Counted from the stretch's first letter, positions 31,730 through 42,448 are shown. The stretch: 64,000 nt of DNA from Tricholomella constricta (GCA_013368375.1 JAACJP010000006.1:1364001-1428000); one strand, 5' to 3'. The notes: generated by a model from the sequence alone, not told the origin. Numbers and translations: made by a program.

Positions 31730-32696
31730 CGTTGACAGGATCTGGACCGCCGCCGATGATCGTCCATATCCACCCGGTCCGTTGCCCGAGAGACTCGGTG
31801 AGGCGAAACATAGCATCGGGGATGCATTCAATGGCTCTGAATTGGTGGAGACACAGTCAGTATCTCGAAGGCAAGGGCTGAGAAAAGAACATACGATGCG
31901 TACTGCTCTGCTGTACGATTTACTATGGTGCTGGGCTCAATGGGGTCGGCCTTTCGCTTCTTGAAGGCCTCCCTCTCAGCAATGAGCTCCTGGCGGAGCT
32001 CCTCAGGCTCAGCATCGAATGCCTTTTGTAGTTCGGCCTTGACGACTCCAATAGATTTCTTGCATTGCGCAGAGGTCGTCATATCCATGGTGGCTTGAAC
32101 ATTAGCTTTAACTTTCTCGGCATAAAACTTCTTCGAGTATAGCTCCAGAAGCTGAGGGGCGCGAGTGGGCTTTGCTGGGTTGAGTTGCAAAGCGAGGTTG
32201 TTCGCTTTGGCTTTCTTCGAACCTTTCTTGCTGTTGACGCGGTTGTTGAACCACTCTTTGAGCCGCTGAATCAAAGTTAGGAGGGCACGGTATATGAGAA
32301 CTGAGTACAGCGCACCTTCTTTTGAAACGAGACATGGTTCAAGGCCTTCCTAGGCGGCTTCTTTGACTTTCCATGCTCAGTGCTGGCGGTCGCATGAAGC
32401 CCTGATCCCAAATTTGGTGTGACCGATGTCTGTGACACATCATGGTGATCGCCTATTTGGGCGCTCTGGGCGCTCTGGGCGCTCTGGGCGCTCTGGGCGC
32501 TCTGGGCGCTTTCTTGGGCACATGCTTGGATGCTTTCTGAGTCCTCTGGTGGAGGCGGCCAACGTCCAAACCATTCACGTTCTATGATATGCCAGAAGGT
32601 ATGTGTTGAATTTCGCTTTTGGTGCTCAATAAACAAATCAAGCTGTGATTGTAAGAACAGTGTCTGCTCAGGACTAGCCCAGGTACTTGGAGCCAT
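31730..32696 (-). pseudogene. KDZ cargo gene, 5' part (first fragment)
   Basis: The ATG is at 32696. Exon 1 (32696-32316) encodes a start with WASPEQTLFLQSQLDLF and a Trp-rich segment. Exon 2 (32265-31895) begins LKEWFNNRVN. Exon 3 starts at 31836 and encodes RTGWIWTIIGGGPDPVN up to the insertion; it continues at 10263 with GGKPTTLA. Introns of 50 and 58 nt have GT-AG ends. The GGPDP...GGK pattern followed by FH-GEN is a recurring signature of an expanded Agaricomycete protein family of unknown function, which I recall being near KDZ-like transposases. Both insertions fall in exons, so the gene is dead here. Confidence 0.82.
32458..32511 (+). repeat. 9-bp tandem repeat (GGGCGCTCT, about 6 units)
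   Basis: Lies in exon 1 of the cargo gene and encodes a run of Ala-Gln-Ser on the minus strand. Length changes here are frame-neutral. Confidence 0.85.
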
Positions 32697-32990
32697 CTAA
32701 GTTTGGAATGAGCTCCGAAAACAATCTTGAAATAACCGAAAATCTCACAATTTGATGACCTGAATCTTGATCTCGACGCTTTGAGCTGCTCATCTAATCA
32801 TACCTGTCTGGACCCTGGTTGGAGACTATCGGAGAAGCCCGAGCAACTGTACAGCCCTGGATTTTGGATCAATCGGACCGCTGAACTGGCTATCCGGCCA
32901 TATCCGAGCAACTGTACAGCCCCTCCATGTGGCTGGATTCTAATCCTAATCACCGATACGCAAGTGATCAGACCTCGATCGTATACTCAC
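32697..32990. other. Divergent intergenic region inside the KDZ transposon
   Basis: Lies between the start of the minus-strand cargo gene and the candidate plus-strand viroplasmin-domain gene, so it probably holds both promoters. A direct repeat of GAGCAACTGTACAGCCC occurs twice, near 32840 and 32907. No clear TATA element was identified. Confidence 0.45.
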
Positions 32991-33905
32991 ATGGTTCAAC
33001 TTAACCGTCCTGCCGGTGCTGGCGCCAACGATGTGATCACAACCGATCACATCGTAGCCACCCTCCAAGAGCTCGGTTTCTCCCTTAGGCACAACCTTGG
33101 CGGTACCATTTTTCCGTTCTCCCTTTAGACGCCCAGCTGACATCTCCCTAGATGGGACTGTGACCGTCTCCGTAACTGGCGCGAGCTCTCAGAACTCTCC
33201 CACTGAGCCGGCTCCTGGCATTCCTGTAGCTACAATACAACCACAGACGGCTGTAAGCAGTGTAGCAGCACAGGAGCGCAGCCATGGGCAAGCTAGGCTC
33301 TCGAACCTTCCCACTTTTCGTGTGCTGACTTTGGACCAGGATTCTTTGTGACCCATGCTCAAGGAGCCTCTGTTGCCACCTCCACTGTTGAAAATACGGG
33401 GTTCAACACCAGCATCGATCTGCGCGCTGACACCAGTGCTGACACAAGATCCAACACAAGCACCGACGGCAGTGAGGATGGTACCGCGGCGCCGCCTACC
33501 AGCCCTGTCTCTGACACTGATTTTCTGAAGCCTGAGCCCTTCGTCTGCGCGCGCTGTGCCGCTCTCATCCCTGTATCCTCTGGCCTTACGTCTTCTGGGC
33601 CAGCTCCCATGACCGCGCCTGCACCTGCCTCTGGGCCCACTCCCACCATGTCCACCGTGTTATCAAATACCACAAGGTGGTATGCAGTGGTTATTGGTCG
33701 TGCCGTCGGGGTATTCCAGGGCTGGTACGTTTATTATACAGATTCTATCAAAAACAGCCATTCACGGTATATACACAGGCCCACCGTCGATCCTCTCGTC
33801 AAAGGGGTCTCCGGCTTTCGTTGCAAGCAGTATATCTCGTACGAAGATGCTCTCGCGGCCTTCGAGGAGGCCCGACGCCTGGGGTTAGTGGCTGTCAGAA
33901 ACTAG
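32991..33905 (+). CDS. Viroplasmin / RNase H1 N-terminal-like domain protein (5' model uncertain)
   Basis: The C-terminal coding is clear: an exon ending at 33724, a 54-nt intron (33725-33778, gtacgt...acacag) and a final exon to 33905. Spliced, it reads RWYAVVIGRAVGVFQGW then VKGVSGFRCKQY and YEDALAAFEEAR. This is the pattern of the caulimovirus viroplasmin/RNase H1 N-terminal domain, which binds RNA:DNA hybrids or dsRNA in its relatives. A Cys pair (CARC) lies upstream in a Ser/Thr/Pro-rich region. The ATG at 32991 begins a plausible first exon (MVQLNRPAG...LGFSLRHN), but its junctions to the later exons are not resolved. It is probably a cargo gene of the KDZ element. Confidence 0.6.
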
Positions 33906-34099
33906 GGTAGTTCTACGGTGTCATCCTTATTATCATACCTTGTCTGTAGCTTTTGCGTGGGTCTTATTGGGCGCAGACGTCTGATAAATAAAATTGTTGA
34001 GAAAAATACTTCGACATGGAAACAACATCTAAGCTATGGGTCTCGTGGGGCGCGGAACCTCATGTCCAAAAATTTGGCCAAGAAAACTTTCAGGAACAT

Positions 34100-34513
34100 C
34101 TAAACTACTTGATACAGAAGGCCCTGGTTTTGATGAACGGTTGCAAGGCCGTCAGGATCGAGCATGGCAGTAGCGAGCAAATCTTCGAGTGAGCTTAAGA
34201 GACTACCAACCATACCTGCCACGACCTCAGAGCGTTTCCATTCAGCACCGACACCTGCAAGCTGAAGAATCTCGGACTGGTAGCGGCGGACCGATGACTG
34301 GAGCTTGGTAATGCCAAGGATGGCGTCGCGAATGTTGTTCGCATCACGACTGATAGAATATCGGTGATACAGGGCATCGACGTAGGCGAAGGGTTGCTTG
34401 TCGCCAATGAAAGTCGTGTACCGAGCGGCAATGTGTTCAACCCTCTCGCACCAGTAAGAAAGGTGTTTCTGATTGCTTGAAATTGACTTATTCAGCTCGT
34501 TCAAGACCTGCAA
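34100..34513 (-). CDS. Unclassified ORF within the KDZ transposon, probably a gene fragment
   Basis: The 137-codon frame looks genuinely protein-like, with amphipathic helical stretches, ISRDANNIRDAILG and TKLQSSVRRYQSEIL. No start context or partner exon was found. The pattern resembles helical segments in Agaricomycete hypothetical proteins near transposases, but I cannot assign a family. It may be the remains of a longer gene. Confidence 0.4.
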   Translation of the reverse strand: MQVLNELNKSISSNQKHLSYWCERVEHIAARYTTFIGDKQPFAYVDALYHRYSISRDANNIRDAILGITKLQSSVRRYQSEILQLAGVGAEWKRSEVVAGMVGSLLSSLEDLLATAMLDPDGLATVHQNQGLLYQVV

Positions 34514-35252
34514 GGACCTTAAAGGGCATACCCTGCATTGTCGAGCATGTCGCGGGTGGTTTGACTGCTTGTTGGTCGTGAAGTGGTGGCCGGCAGGATT
34601 CGTTCAGCGCTATAGCCATGGCAATGTTAGTGTGACAATAATAATGGGAGTGATTGCCGAACCGCAAGACTTTTCGGCGATATTGAACACTCCGTCGCAC
34701 AACGATAGTTGCCCGGTTTCTAAGGTCAATACTTCAGTGAAATTGCAGGAAAGTCGATGCAAGGTCTTACCTATCGTAACTACGTTTACTTTTGGCATTG
34801 TTAGCGGCTCGTTTCTCCTCTGGGGTAAAGTAAAGACGAGGGCGGGCCATGACAGTGATGGTGCAAGTCTAGGGTTGGTGTCCTGTGTTACATCATAATG
34901 GCGATCCACGATGCCTTCGTCTGACCTTTACAGGGTTGTCTGACCTTTACTACTGGACTTGTTTCTCGTCAAATTTGCTGTTCCAAATGAAAGCTGAGAT
35001 CTTCAAGACACCATTGGACGCTTCATATCACCCGTTCATATGTGTCTGCGGTATAGAAACGAGGTATGTTTTCTCGACGGTCAGCCACTGATCTGTTTGT
35101 ATATGCATTTACCATCAAATTTGATGGCTCGGGAGTTGTTTTCTTTAACCGACGCTTCAACATCGTGTGTCGTGTTGGGCCCAGGAAATCGGTAAGGGTT
35201 CCTCGATCAATCATTGCATATGACCATGTGTCCAAGATTGACTCAATTATAG
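34514..35252. other. Non-coding stretch in the KDZ transposon
   Basis: Only short scattered frames are present and none looks like a real exon. The right end presumably contains the promoter of the gene starting at 35253. Confidence 0.4.
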
Positions 35253-35996
35253 ATGGCGCCTGTCAACGAGAACATTTTCGAGAATGGGTGGCAAGAGTCG
35301 CCGCAACAATTCAAGTTCTTGAAATATCTCGCGCCTATCTACAGGCGTGCTAACAAGGAAGCAAAAAAACATATTTTCTACGAGCTCCTTTTTCCAGTCT
35401 GGTTTGACCGCTACCCCATCAATATCCAGGACGAATTTGATGGCGATGAAGGGCAGGACGAATTTGATGGTGATGAAGGGCAGAACGAATTTGATGGTGA
35501 TGAAGGGCAGGACGAATTTGATGGTGATGAAGGGCGGGAACAGGACGAATATGATTGCAATGAGGGACATGTTGATCATCACCGCGTCGAATGGATGCGC
35601 GGTATTCAACAACAAGTACGTTGCTAAATGATCTAACTTATGAAATTAACTCATTGCCTTCAAGCTGAGTTGGATCGGGTCATGGTTTGGGGAGAACTTT
35701 GAAGGCAAGGAGTTCCGCGACTGGGAACAATTCTTGACCATTGATGCTGATCGTGCTCGAAGGGTATGTCGATGCCAAAATGTGTGTGCTTACTGATCAA
35801 TCTTGGCGCCTTTTAGCACAGTGAATACTTTTCGACAGCCAGGAATTTCGGTATCTATCTGAACAGTCACGAATTCTTATCCGTAACGACACAAGAGGAG
35901 CGTGATCAGTGGTACATGACTTCAGAAGAACTCCTTCATTTTCATTGCGGCAAGATTGAAGACGAGTTTTGGGGTGGGATGATGTTTCTCACTTGA
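35253..35996 (+). CDS. Three-exon protein with acidic tandem repeats, unknown function
   Basis: The exons are 35253-35615, 35665-35763 and 35817-35996, with 49- and 53-nt GT-AG introns that keep the frame and give 213 residues. The N-terminal part (FENGWQESPQQFKFLKY) is followed by four copies of a nine-residue acidic unit, DEFDGDEGQ. Later exons are rich in aromatic and acidic residues (WIGSWFGENFEG). No known domain is recognised. Position, orientation and splice style match the transposase gene 0.7 kb downstream, so it is probably KDZ cargo. Confidence 0.6.
35430..35537 (+). repeat. 27-bp tandem repeat, four units
   Basis: Four consecutive 27-bp units beginning GACGAATTTGATGG (third unit AACGAA...) encode the DEFDGDEGQ repeat. 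Units differ at only a few bases. Confidence 0.9.
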
Positions 35997-36741
35997 TGAC
36001 TGCCTCGCTTGTACCGATTTACGATAGTAGTACTGCATATTGCACGGTGAACTTTTCTGAATCTGAACTGAGCCACGCTGATGATTCTCACATGACTGTC
36101 GGAACTTCAAATTACGTTTGTTGAATGCACGTCGCCCTGCAGCCTACTGCAACAGACCTCATGCCGCTGAAAATGTGTCTAAGTTTGGAGCCTCTCAGAA
36201 ACTCGCCTTCATCTGTACGTATCTCGACTGCAACTTATGGTTCTACACTAATAGCAAAGCAATAATTTAGCATGCCCATTACGGCCTTGCTATCCATTTG
36301 GTGTGCTTCGCATAGAAGAGCAACAATTACTGACCGCATTTTCATTGTAGAAGACATCTCGAAAGCAGTGGTGGCACTTGAATGTACGTGGTGCACCCTT
36401 TTCTTGCCTTCCTTTGCCTTGACTCACCCATCTGCTGCAGCATTATGACATGCCTTTCACCTTCGATGCCTGCAGTCCTCAAATTTCTTGGCCCTAGCCG
36501 TTGACTTGGTGGGCTTCGTGTCCTCGTGGAGAGCGGACATGTACAGCATAATTGTACGTGTTGGGCCCCCTTCTCGCACCTTGACTGACTGGTTCGGCAG
36601 CCTCACCATATGTACTCATCCTTCGATGCCAGCAAGCAGATGATTTCCCTCTTTAGACCAGGGCAGCACGTCACTCGACGGACACGGACTATATAAGATC
36701 CAAGGTACGTCGGTCCTGGTCACTCATCCAATACATCTACA
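35997..36741 (+). other. Upstream region of the KDZ transposase
   Basis: No gene is evident. Short similar segments recur (TTCGATGCC followed by GCAG or AGCA near 36465 and 36625), suggesting decayed duplications. The proximal promoter lies at its right end. Confidence 0.45.
36689..36697 (+). promoter_or_regulatory. TATA-like element of the transposase gene
   Basis: CTATATAAG lies about 50 bp before the transposase ATG at 36742, a reasonable distance for a core promoter with a short leader. Confidence 0.5.
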
Positions 36742-39700
36742 ATGTCTCATAAACGGCGCCAGCAGTTCGACGTTGATCGATATGTACCACCTAACTCTCG
36801 CCAACCAGGTGTAGTGCGACACCACATCGCCTACGAAGGTGTCACATGCGACTCTGTGCATGCGACACGTACTTACCTCAATGTCCCGTCCATGTCCAAT
36901 GCCACTGCAACTCCAGCTAACGCCCTCATCTCGTGGAACGGCTCGACTCCTGTCGATGACACTGGGCACCTTCCCTGGGACTGGATGGAGCCCGACTTCA
37001 TGCATGATGACACCGTCACTTCCCCCTGAATCGAGACCATAAAACGCCGACGGACTATGGCGACGGTATATTCTCTCCTTTCAATCATTACTTACCTCTG
37101 ATACCATGTCCAGGACAATCCTCTACTGCTCTGGGAGCCCGAAATCGACACATACCTTCAAGAACTTCTCAATCATGAGAGCCCGGGACAACTTTGTTGT
37201 GGTAGGTGCCATGAGGATTATAGTAGTACACAGCAGCCCCTCTTTCGTTGCGTCGACTGCTTAGATACTCGCCTTTTCTGCAACTCGTGCATCATCAGTG
37301 ATCATCGCACATCACCGTTTCATCGTGTCAAGGTTAGTTGAGCCGATCTCGTCGTGTCGTCTAAGTTGACTGATTTAAATTAGTTATGGAATGGGTCATT
37401 TTTTAAGAATACTAGCTTGAAGGTGCTCGGGCTCCGGTTGCAACTTGGCCATGCCATCGGCGGCTCTTGTATGAATCCCGTACCAGCTTTCAATGACAAT
37501 TTTGTCGTTCTCGATGCCAACGGTATCCACCATGTTGGGCTGGACTTCTGCGACTGTGCACATTCGATCCCACGTAATATACAGCTACTCCGTTCGCGGC
37601 TGTTCCCTGCCACCACCATTGACCCGAAAACTGCCGCCACCTTTTCACTTTTGGAATCCTTCCAGCTCTTGTCTTTCATGTCGAAGATTTCAGCCTTCGA
37701 ATTCTATCAAACTTTGGCCCGGCGGACCGAAAATATGGGCTCTGACACCCTGCCTGTATGTTTTGCTGTTCCCCTGTTCCCCTCAATATTTGCCTCTCTA
37801 AACTGTTTGACAGGATCGGTACGGGACTTTTTTACGGATGGTCCGTGAATGGCGGCACCTAAAAATGCTCAAACGCGCTGGTCGCGGACATGATGTTTCG
37901 GGTGTCAAGGGCACGAAGCCAGGCGAGTGCGCTGTCCTTTGCCCTGCATGTCCGCTGCCGGGTATCAATCTGCCGGCAGATTGGAAGGACGCCCCAGAGA
38001 GTAAACAGTATGTACATCATTGTTATCAAGAAATTACCTCTAATATTTTCGTAGATGGTTATATACCTTATTTGTCGGGATCGATGTGAATTTCAGGCTG
38101 AAACGCCTCAAAGTGTCGAGCGATAATCGCGACCCCGGTCTCAACCATGGCTATGCGTACTTTGTCGAAGATCGCAAGTTCAAGGTATATCTTGCCGAGT
38201 ACAGTGACTTGATCCCCGATGACACCAGCACATGTTCCAATCACGACGCCATCAAATCGGCAAGCATACGCGGAGGCAAAGGTATCGATGCGAGCGGCAC
38301 TGGGAAGACTGAATGCGCAAGGCATGATATGAAGCGCCCTGTATCCGTTGGTGACCTTCAAAAGGGTGAAAGGTCAGCACCATTGGCGCAACACGCATTA
38401 GCTTTGTCACTGATCCTCATCACAGATATGTAAATATGGACTACGTATTTCTCTCGAGCATGTCACAAAATGTGCCCAAGCGCATCGTAGTGTCATACGA
38501 CATCGCTTGCCAGTGGGGTCGTAACCTGGCTTCCCGTTGCTCCTGCTACCCACCGAATCTCTTCGATAACCTTGATTTCATCTATCTTGTACCGAAATTC
38601 CATCTCCCTGCTCATCGGCCCGAATGTCACGTCAACTTCTCATTTAATTTTACGCCTTACGTTGGTCGCACTGACGGTGAGGCCCCAGAGCGTGGATGGG
38701 CGGCCATCAATGCGATTGCCGGGAGTACAAAAGAAATGGGACCTGGCTCTCGTCGCGATACACTCGACGATCATTTTGGGGACTACAATTGGAGGAAGGT
38801 TGTAAATCTGGGTATGTAGTTTCGCTTTCGTTCTCCCGCAGGATGTTCATCAATTTCCTGCCCTTTAGCACCAACATTACTACGGAAGATGAAGGAGGCG
38901 ATAGCTCAGAGGTCAGAGCATGTCGAGGCTTTCGAGCATTTCGACGCTGCTCTGCCTGAGGAGGACACGCGCCAATGGACTCAAATGGTCCAGGCTTGGG
39001 AACGCGATGGAAAGATGACAAATCCTTTCGCCCCAAAGATGCAAAGTACGTCTTGTATCGTTGTCTTTGTATTGTGATTCCTTCGCTGATCTTCATGTTT
39101 GATAGAGATCACCGAAAATGCAGTCCGGCTTGAACTTGCCATGGAGGACCATGCCAAGTTAAAAGAAGACCTCACCTCCGAAATCCATGAAGACGTCTCC
39201 CCAAGCAGACTCATCGCGCAAGGGCTGGAGCTCGAGGATCATCAGTAAGGAGTACATTTTCCCATCTCATCAGTCACTAATCACGATACTTGATAGACGC
39301 ATTCTTCGCGCTGACGAGAAGTCATTGGGGCCGCATTCAACAAATCTTCAACGTTCGAAGGTTATCGAACGTGACAATTGCTTATGGCGGAAGGTTGAAG
39401 CCTGGATCAGCATCCAGCAACTGTACATGCCCGGGGTTGCCATTCTTCGTTCACGGGCGGAGCGCGCAGGCGGCGACGAGCCTGTTTCTACCTTCAACAT
39501 CGAGCTTCTCCTCCCCTCCAGCATCGTCAACCTGGTTCATTGCGACATCAAATTCTTCCAATACGAGTGGCGCCTGCGAATCGCTCAAGCCCATGGCGCG
39601 CTTCACGACATCCGCCGGGGAATCCTTCTATGCTCGCAAATGTACAAGTCGAAGGACAAGCTTATTCGAGGCCAACGTATGCAAACACGGAGTCTAGCCC

Positions 39701-40303
39701 TTATCAAGTCCGTCAATGATCGTATTTCTGCGGCAGCACAGAAATATCGCGTGGTTTACGACGCACTTCAGCAACTCGACAAGAAGTTGAAAATGGTGGG
39801 CTGGAACAATTCACTTTTACCTTTAACAGATCATGACTTGCGAGGGCTCACTGCCGCTGAGGATGACGTGTCCGAGGGTCGGCGTACCATGTCGTGGATC
39901 TGGACAGTGACCGACGGCGATGACGGTATGGAAGGCGCTGGGAAACAAGAAGGTACAGAATTAATTTATCACAGAGTCCATTTTTTAATGATTGTTTATC
40001 GTAGCCCTTTGCATTGAGTGGTGCAAGGCTAGAGCACGGGCGCACCGGTGGCAGGAGGAATGTCTCCTGTTGGAAGAAGAGATGCGACGTGTCATCGCAT
40101 TCTTCCAATATCAGGAAGCTCGATGGCGGGCACTTGCATCGGTACCGCGTCCAGACCTCCCCTCCGTCGCAGGCATCCAGTCTTACGCCCTTCGACAAGC
40201 CGACATACAGTCCCGACTGGCATTGACCTGTATAAACACTTGGGAAGGGGTTCCTCAACTGCTGGCGCCACAGGGGACTAGAATTCACGTAGAGTGCCAT
40301 TAA
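36742..40303 (+). CDS. KDZ-family DNA transposase with CxC2-like cysteine cluster (in-frame TGA at codon 96)
   Basis: A ten-exon model keeps frame to the final stop: 36742-37065, 37114-37332, 37384-37755, 37814-38007, 38055-38372, 38426-38811, 38869-39045, 39106-39244, 39297-39952 and 40005-40303 (3084 nt). Exon 2 carries the cysteine cluster (CCGRC, CVDC, CNSC and a following His pair). The RNase H-fold transposase core shows GIDVNFRLKR, DLQKGERYVNMDY, SYDIACQWGRN and GRTDGEAPERGWA, the signature of KDZ transposases. The tail matches the family (EWCKARARAHRWQEE). It would excise and reinsert the element. The only in-frame stop is TGA at 37027; CGA to TGA at a CpG would explain it. All splice sites otherwise look sound, so inactivation would be recent. 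Confidence 0.85.
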
Positions 40304-40628
40304 ATTCATATTCTATCAATACATTTTTTCCTATGTTTTTTCCTCTTTTATTGGTCGTAAAAATCAGATTTGGAATGAGGGACAAGATCTGGACAGAGAC
40401 GATCGCCCATTCGGTGCAAGATCTGCAAGGCCACGATTGTCTATTTGGTGCCTGCCGCACGGTCAAGAATTGATGTGATCACAAAGAGCGGGCTTGTCCG
40501 AATAGGGAGTCGCGGCGGCGCTGTGGACAACAACGAGGAGGCGCTACATGGCTCGTGGTAATGCTCCCAAGCACAAGTATTCATTACAAGTAAGTGATAT
40601 ATCAGAGGGTCCTCTAATTAAAGCTATT
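40304..40628 (+). other. Right-end non-coding region of the KDZ transposon
   Basis: A short region between the transposase stop and the right inverted repeat. No ORF of interest is present. Confidence 0.5.
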
Positions 40629-40673
40629 TAATGTATCAAGGTATGGCTTCTCATTACAATGGTTTATATATCA
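40629..40673 (-). repeat. Right subterminal inverted repeat of the KDZ transposon
   Basis: This is the counterpart of 2092-2137 in inverse orientation, sharing TAATGTATCAAGGT, GCTTCTCATTACAA and TTTATATATCA with a few mismatches and one gap. Confidence 0.72.
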
Positions 40674-40690
40674 ACATGCCTGGGTCTGGT

Positions 40691-41039
40691 GGCTGCCTTT
40701 TATTACGACTTCGACAAAAAGGAGCGTCGATCGACCGAGCCATCGACCCAGCCTCCACTAGAATGCTGGAATAACGCGGACCTCGAAGTCTGTGCTAACG
40801 CCAAATTCCGGATAATCTCCGAGCCTCTTGTCAAAGATCAACTGTTTGCTCTCGTGCCGCCAGAGGGCCAGTCTCTGCTTCCATGGATGATTTCGGTATG
40901 GGAGCTGTTCTGGGACGCCAATCAATCTAGAGTGATGAACCAACGAAGGCCACAGGCAGATTGGGATGTCAAGACATCCGGTGGATTTCTGACGTTCGAG
41001 AACTTTATGGCGGCGCTTGGCCGTAAACCTCGTCTTTAG
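40691..41039 (+). pseudogene. FunK1 copy B, 3' half
   Basis: It begins with the second ggctgcct copy and reads FYYDFDKKERRS in frame, continuing to the family terminus GRKPRL. It lacks the catalytic loop, which lies 38.6 kb to the left at 1559-2073. It is followed by the FunK1 3'-flank repeat, as expected of an originally complete gene. Confidence 0.85.
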
Positions 41040-41069
41040 ACATTCTTAACTGCTCAGTCCATCCTGTCC

Positions 41070-41400
41070 TTTTTGATAAATTTTGTCTGCGTGTATGTAT
41101 AGCGATCAATGTTAGACGATAAAGCACAACTCTGATGTAGCTTTCGCGGTAATGCAATATGGGATACTTAAATGAACGTCAGCAGTTGATGGGCTCGAAT
41201 GGTGTCTCGAGTGATGGACCACCCAAAATGGACTTCTACCGTATGAAGAAGTCCGTCCCTCCCTCGGTCTTTAATGCGGACGTGACGACGAGAGTGAGGT
41301 CCAGTGGACCATCTGGGGATCGTCACAGACGACAGGCCACAAATCCGCGACGCAAACTCGCCCATCTGACCTTTGAATCTTCATTGTTTGATCTAAGTAT
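41070..41400 (+). repeat. FunK1 3'-flank repeat, unit 2
   Basis: Recurrence of the 1205-1540 block after copy B. It is partly diverged and lacks the segment with ATAATAATGCC seen in unit 1. Confidence 0.75.
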
Positions 41401-41430
41401 TCAGGTAACGCTTATAATACAACATCATTT

Positions 41431-42448
41431 GCTATGGAACGTACATCCCAGTCAAGCACTCGTAAAGTTGCGGAAGCTGCAGAGCTGGTAATTAAGCAGG
41501 TATGATCCATGTGTGATGAGGTTGGAGGCCTCACCTGAAATGCGATGCTCCGGGTGTTTCGTGCATCGTCTTCTTTGCCAAGCGGACAGCTGAAGAACTG
41601 GGACTCCGTCGAGTCAAGCTGCTCAACGCCTATCCTTTTGAAGGTTTGGAGGAGCATACACTGTTAATGAAGTCGTATGGCAGGTTGTGGGAGGTCGGGA
41701 GTGTTGAAGCTTTTCAAGACGTGTTTGTAGATTGCTTGGAGTGTGAGTAGACAATCCGCCTCTCTGTCGCTGTCTTGCTGAAAACCTTCTAGGCCACTAT
41801 CACGCATACACTGATGCCAAAGTTTTGCATCGGGACCTGAGCGAGAACAATCTCATGTTCAAGCGCACCGACGACACTAGTGACGGCAAGATCAAGGGAA
41901 TTCTTAATGACTGGGACATGGCTTCGGGCGTGGAGGCTAACGACGAGATTTTGCCTTCCACCGCGACACACCGCACTGGAACTATCCCTTTCATGGCAAT
42001 CGATCTTCTGGTCGTAAATCGACGCCCTCCCCCTCATCTTTTCCGCCACGACCTCGAGTCCTTTTTCTATATCCTAATCTGGGCTGCCTTCTATTATGAC
42101 TTCGACAAAAAAGAGCGTCGATCGACCGAGCCATCGACCCAGCCTCCACTAGAACGCTGGAATAACGCGGACCTCAAGGGCTGTGCTAACAGCAAGATGG
42201 CATTCCTATTTAATTCTATTGCCAGAGAACAATTACTCGCTCTCGTGCCGCCAGAGAACCAGTCTCTGCTTCCATGGATGCGTTCAGTGTGGTTGCTTTT
42301 TTCGAAGGCCAATGTTGTTAGAGGAACAAACTTCGATACACCAGAAGCCGGTTGGGATGACAAGACATTAGGTGGATTTCTGACGTTTGAGAAATTTATG
42401 GAGGCGCTTGGCCGTAAACCTCGTCATCAAACATCTTCAGCTGTTTAG
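41431..42448 (+). CDS. FunK1 kinase copy C (N-terminal part uncertain)
   Basis: A possible first exon (ATG at 41431, coding MERTSQSSTRKVAEAAEL) is followed by an unclear region and then the N-lobe segment from 41566 (FAKRTAEELGL). The conserved 50-nt intron (41743-41792) uses a better donor, gtgagt, than copy A. The last exon, to 42448, has HRDLSENN, DWDMAS and the C-terminal lobe. It ends with a different C-terminus (GRKPRHQTSSAV). The kinase core glycine loop and lysine are not identified, so the copy may be 5'-truncated and inactive. Confidence 0.65.

Larger units (their letters stand above)
2074..40690. mobile_element. KDZ-type DNA transposon with cargo genes, carrying three later gypsy insertions
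   Basis: Seen: flanking 8-bp direct repeats ggctgcct (2066-2073, 40691-40698); imperfect inverted repeats just inside both ends (2092-2137 against 40629-40673); and a KDZ-family transposase near the right end. Subtracting the retroelements leaves about 11 kb, containing the transposase, a viroplasmin-domain gene, a tandem-repeat protein, an unclassified ORF, and a large minus-strand gene. KDZ (Kyakuja-Dileera-Zisupton) transposons are known as large gene-carrying elements in basidiomycetes. The outermost 17-18 bases of the two ends match poorly, so the exact termini rest on the duplication and on FunK1 continuity. The copy is unlikely to move intact: it is 38.6 kb with insertions, and the transposase has an in-frame stop. 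Confidence 0.75.

Noticed and set aside
34885..35240. Short plus-strand frames before the tandem-repeat gene as an upstream exon
   Set aside because: No in-frame splice link to the exon at 35253 and no protein-like pattern.
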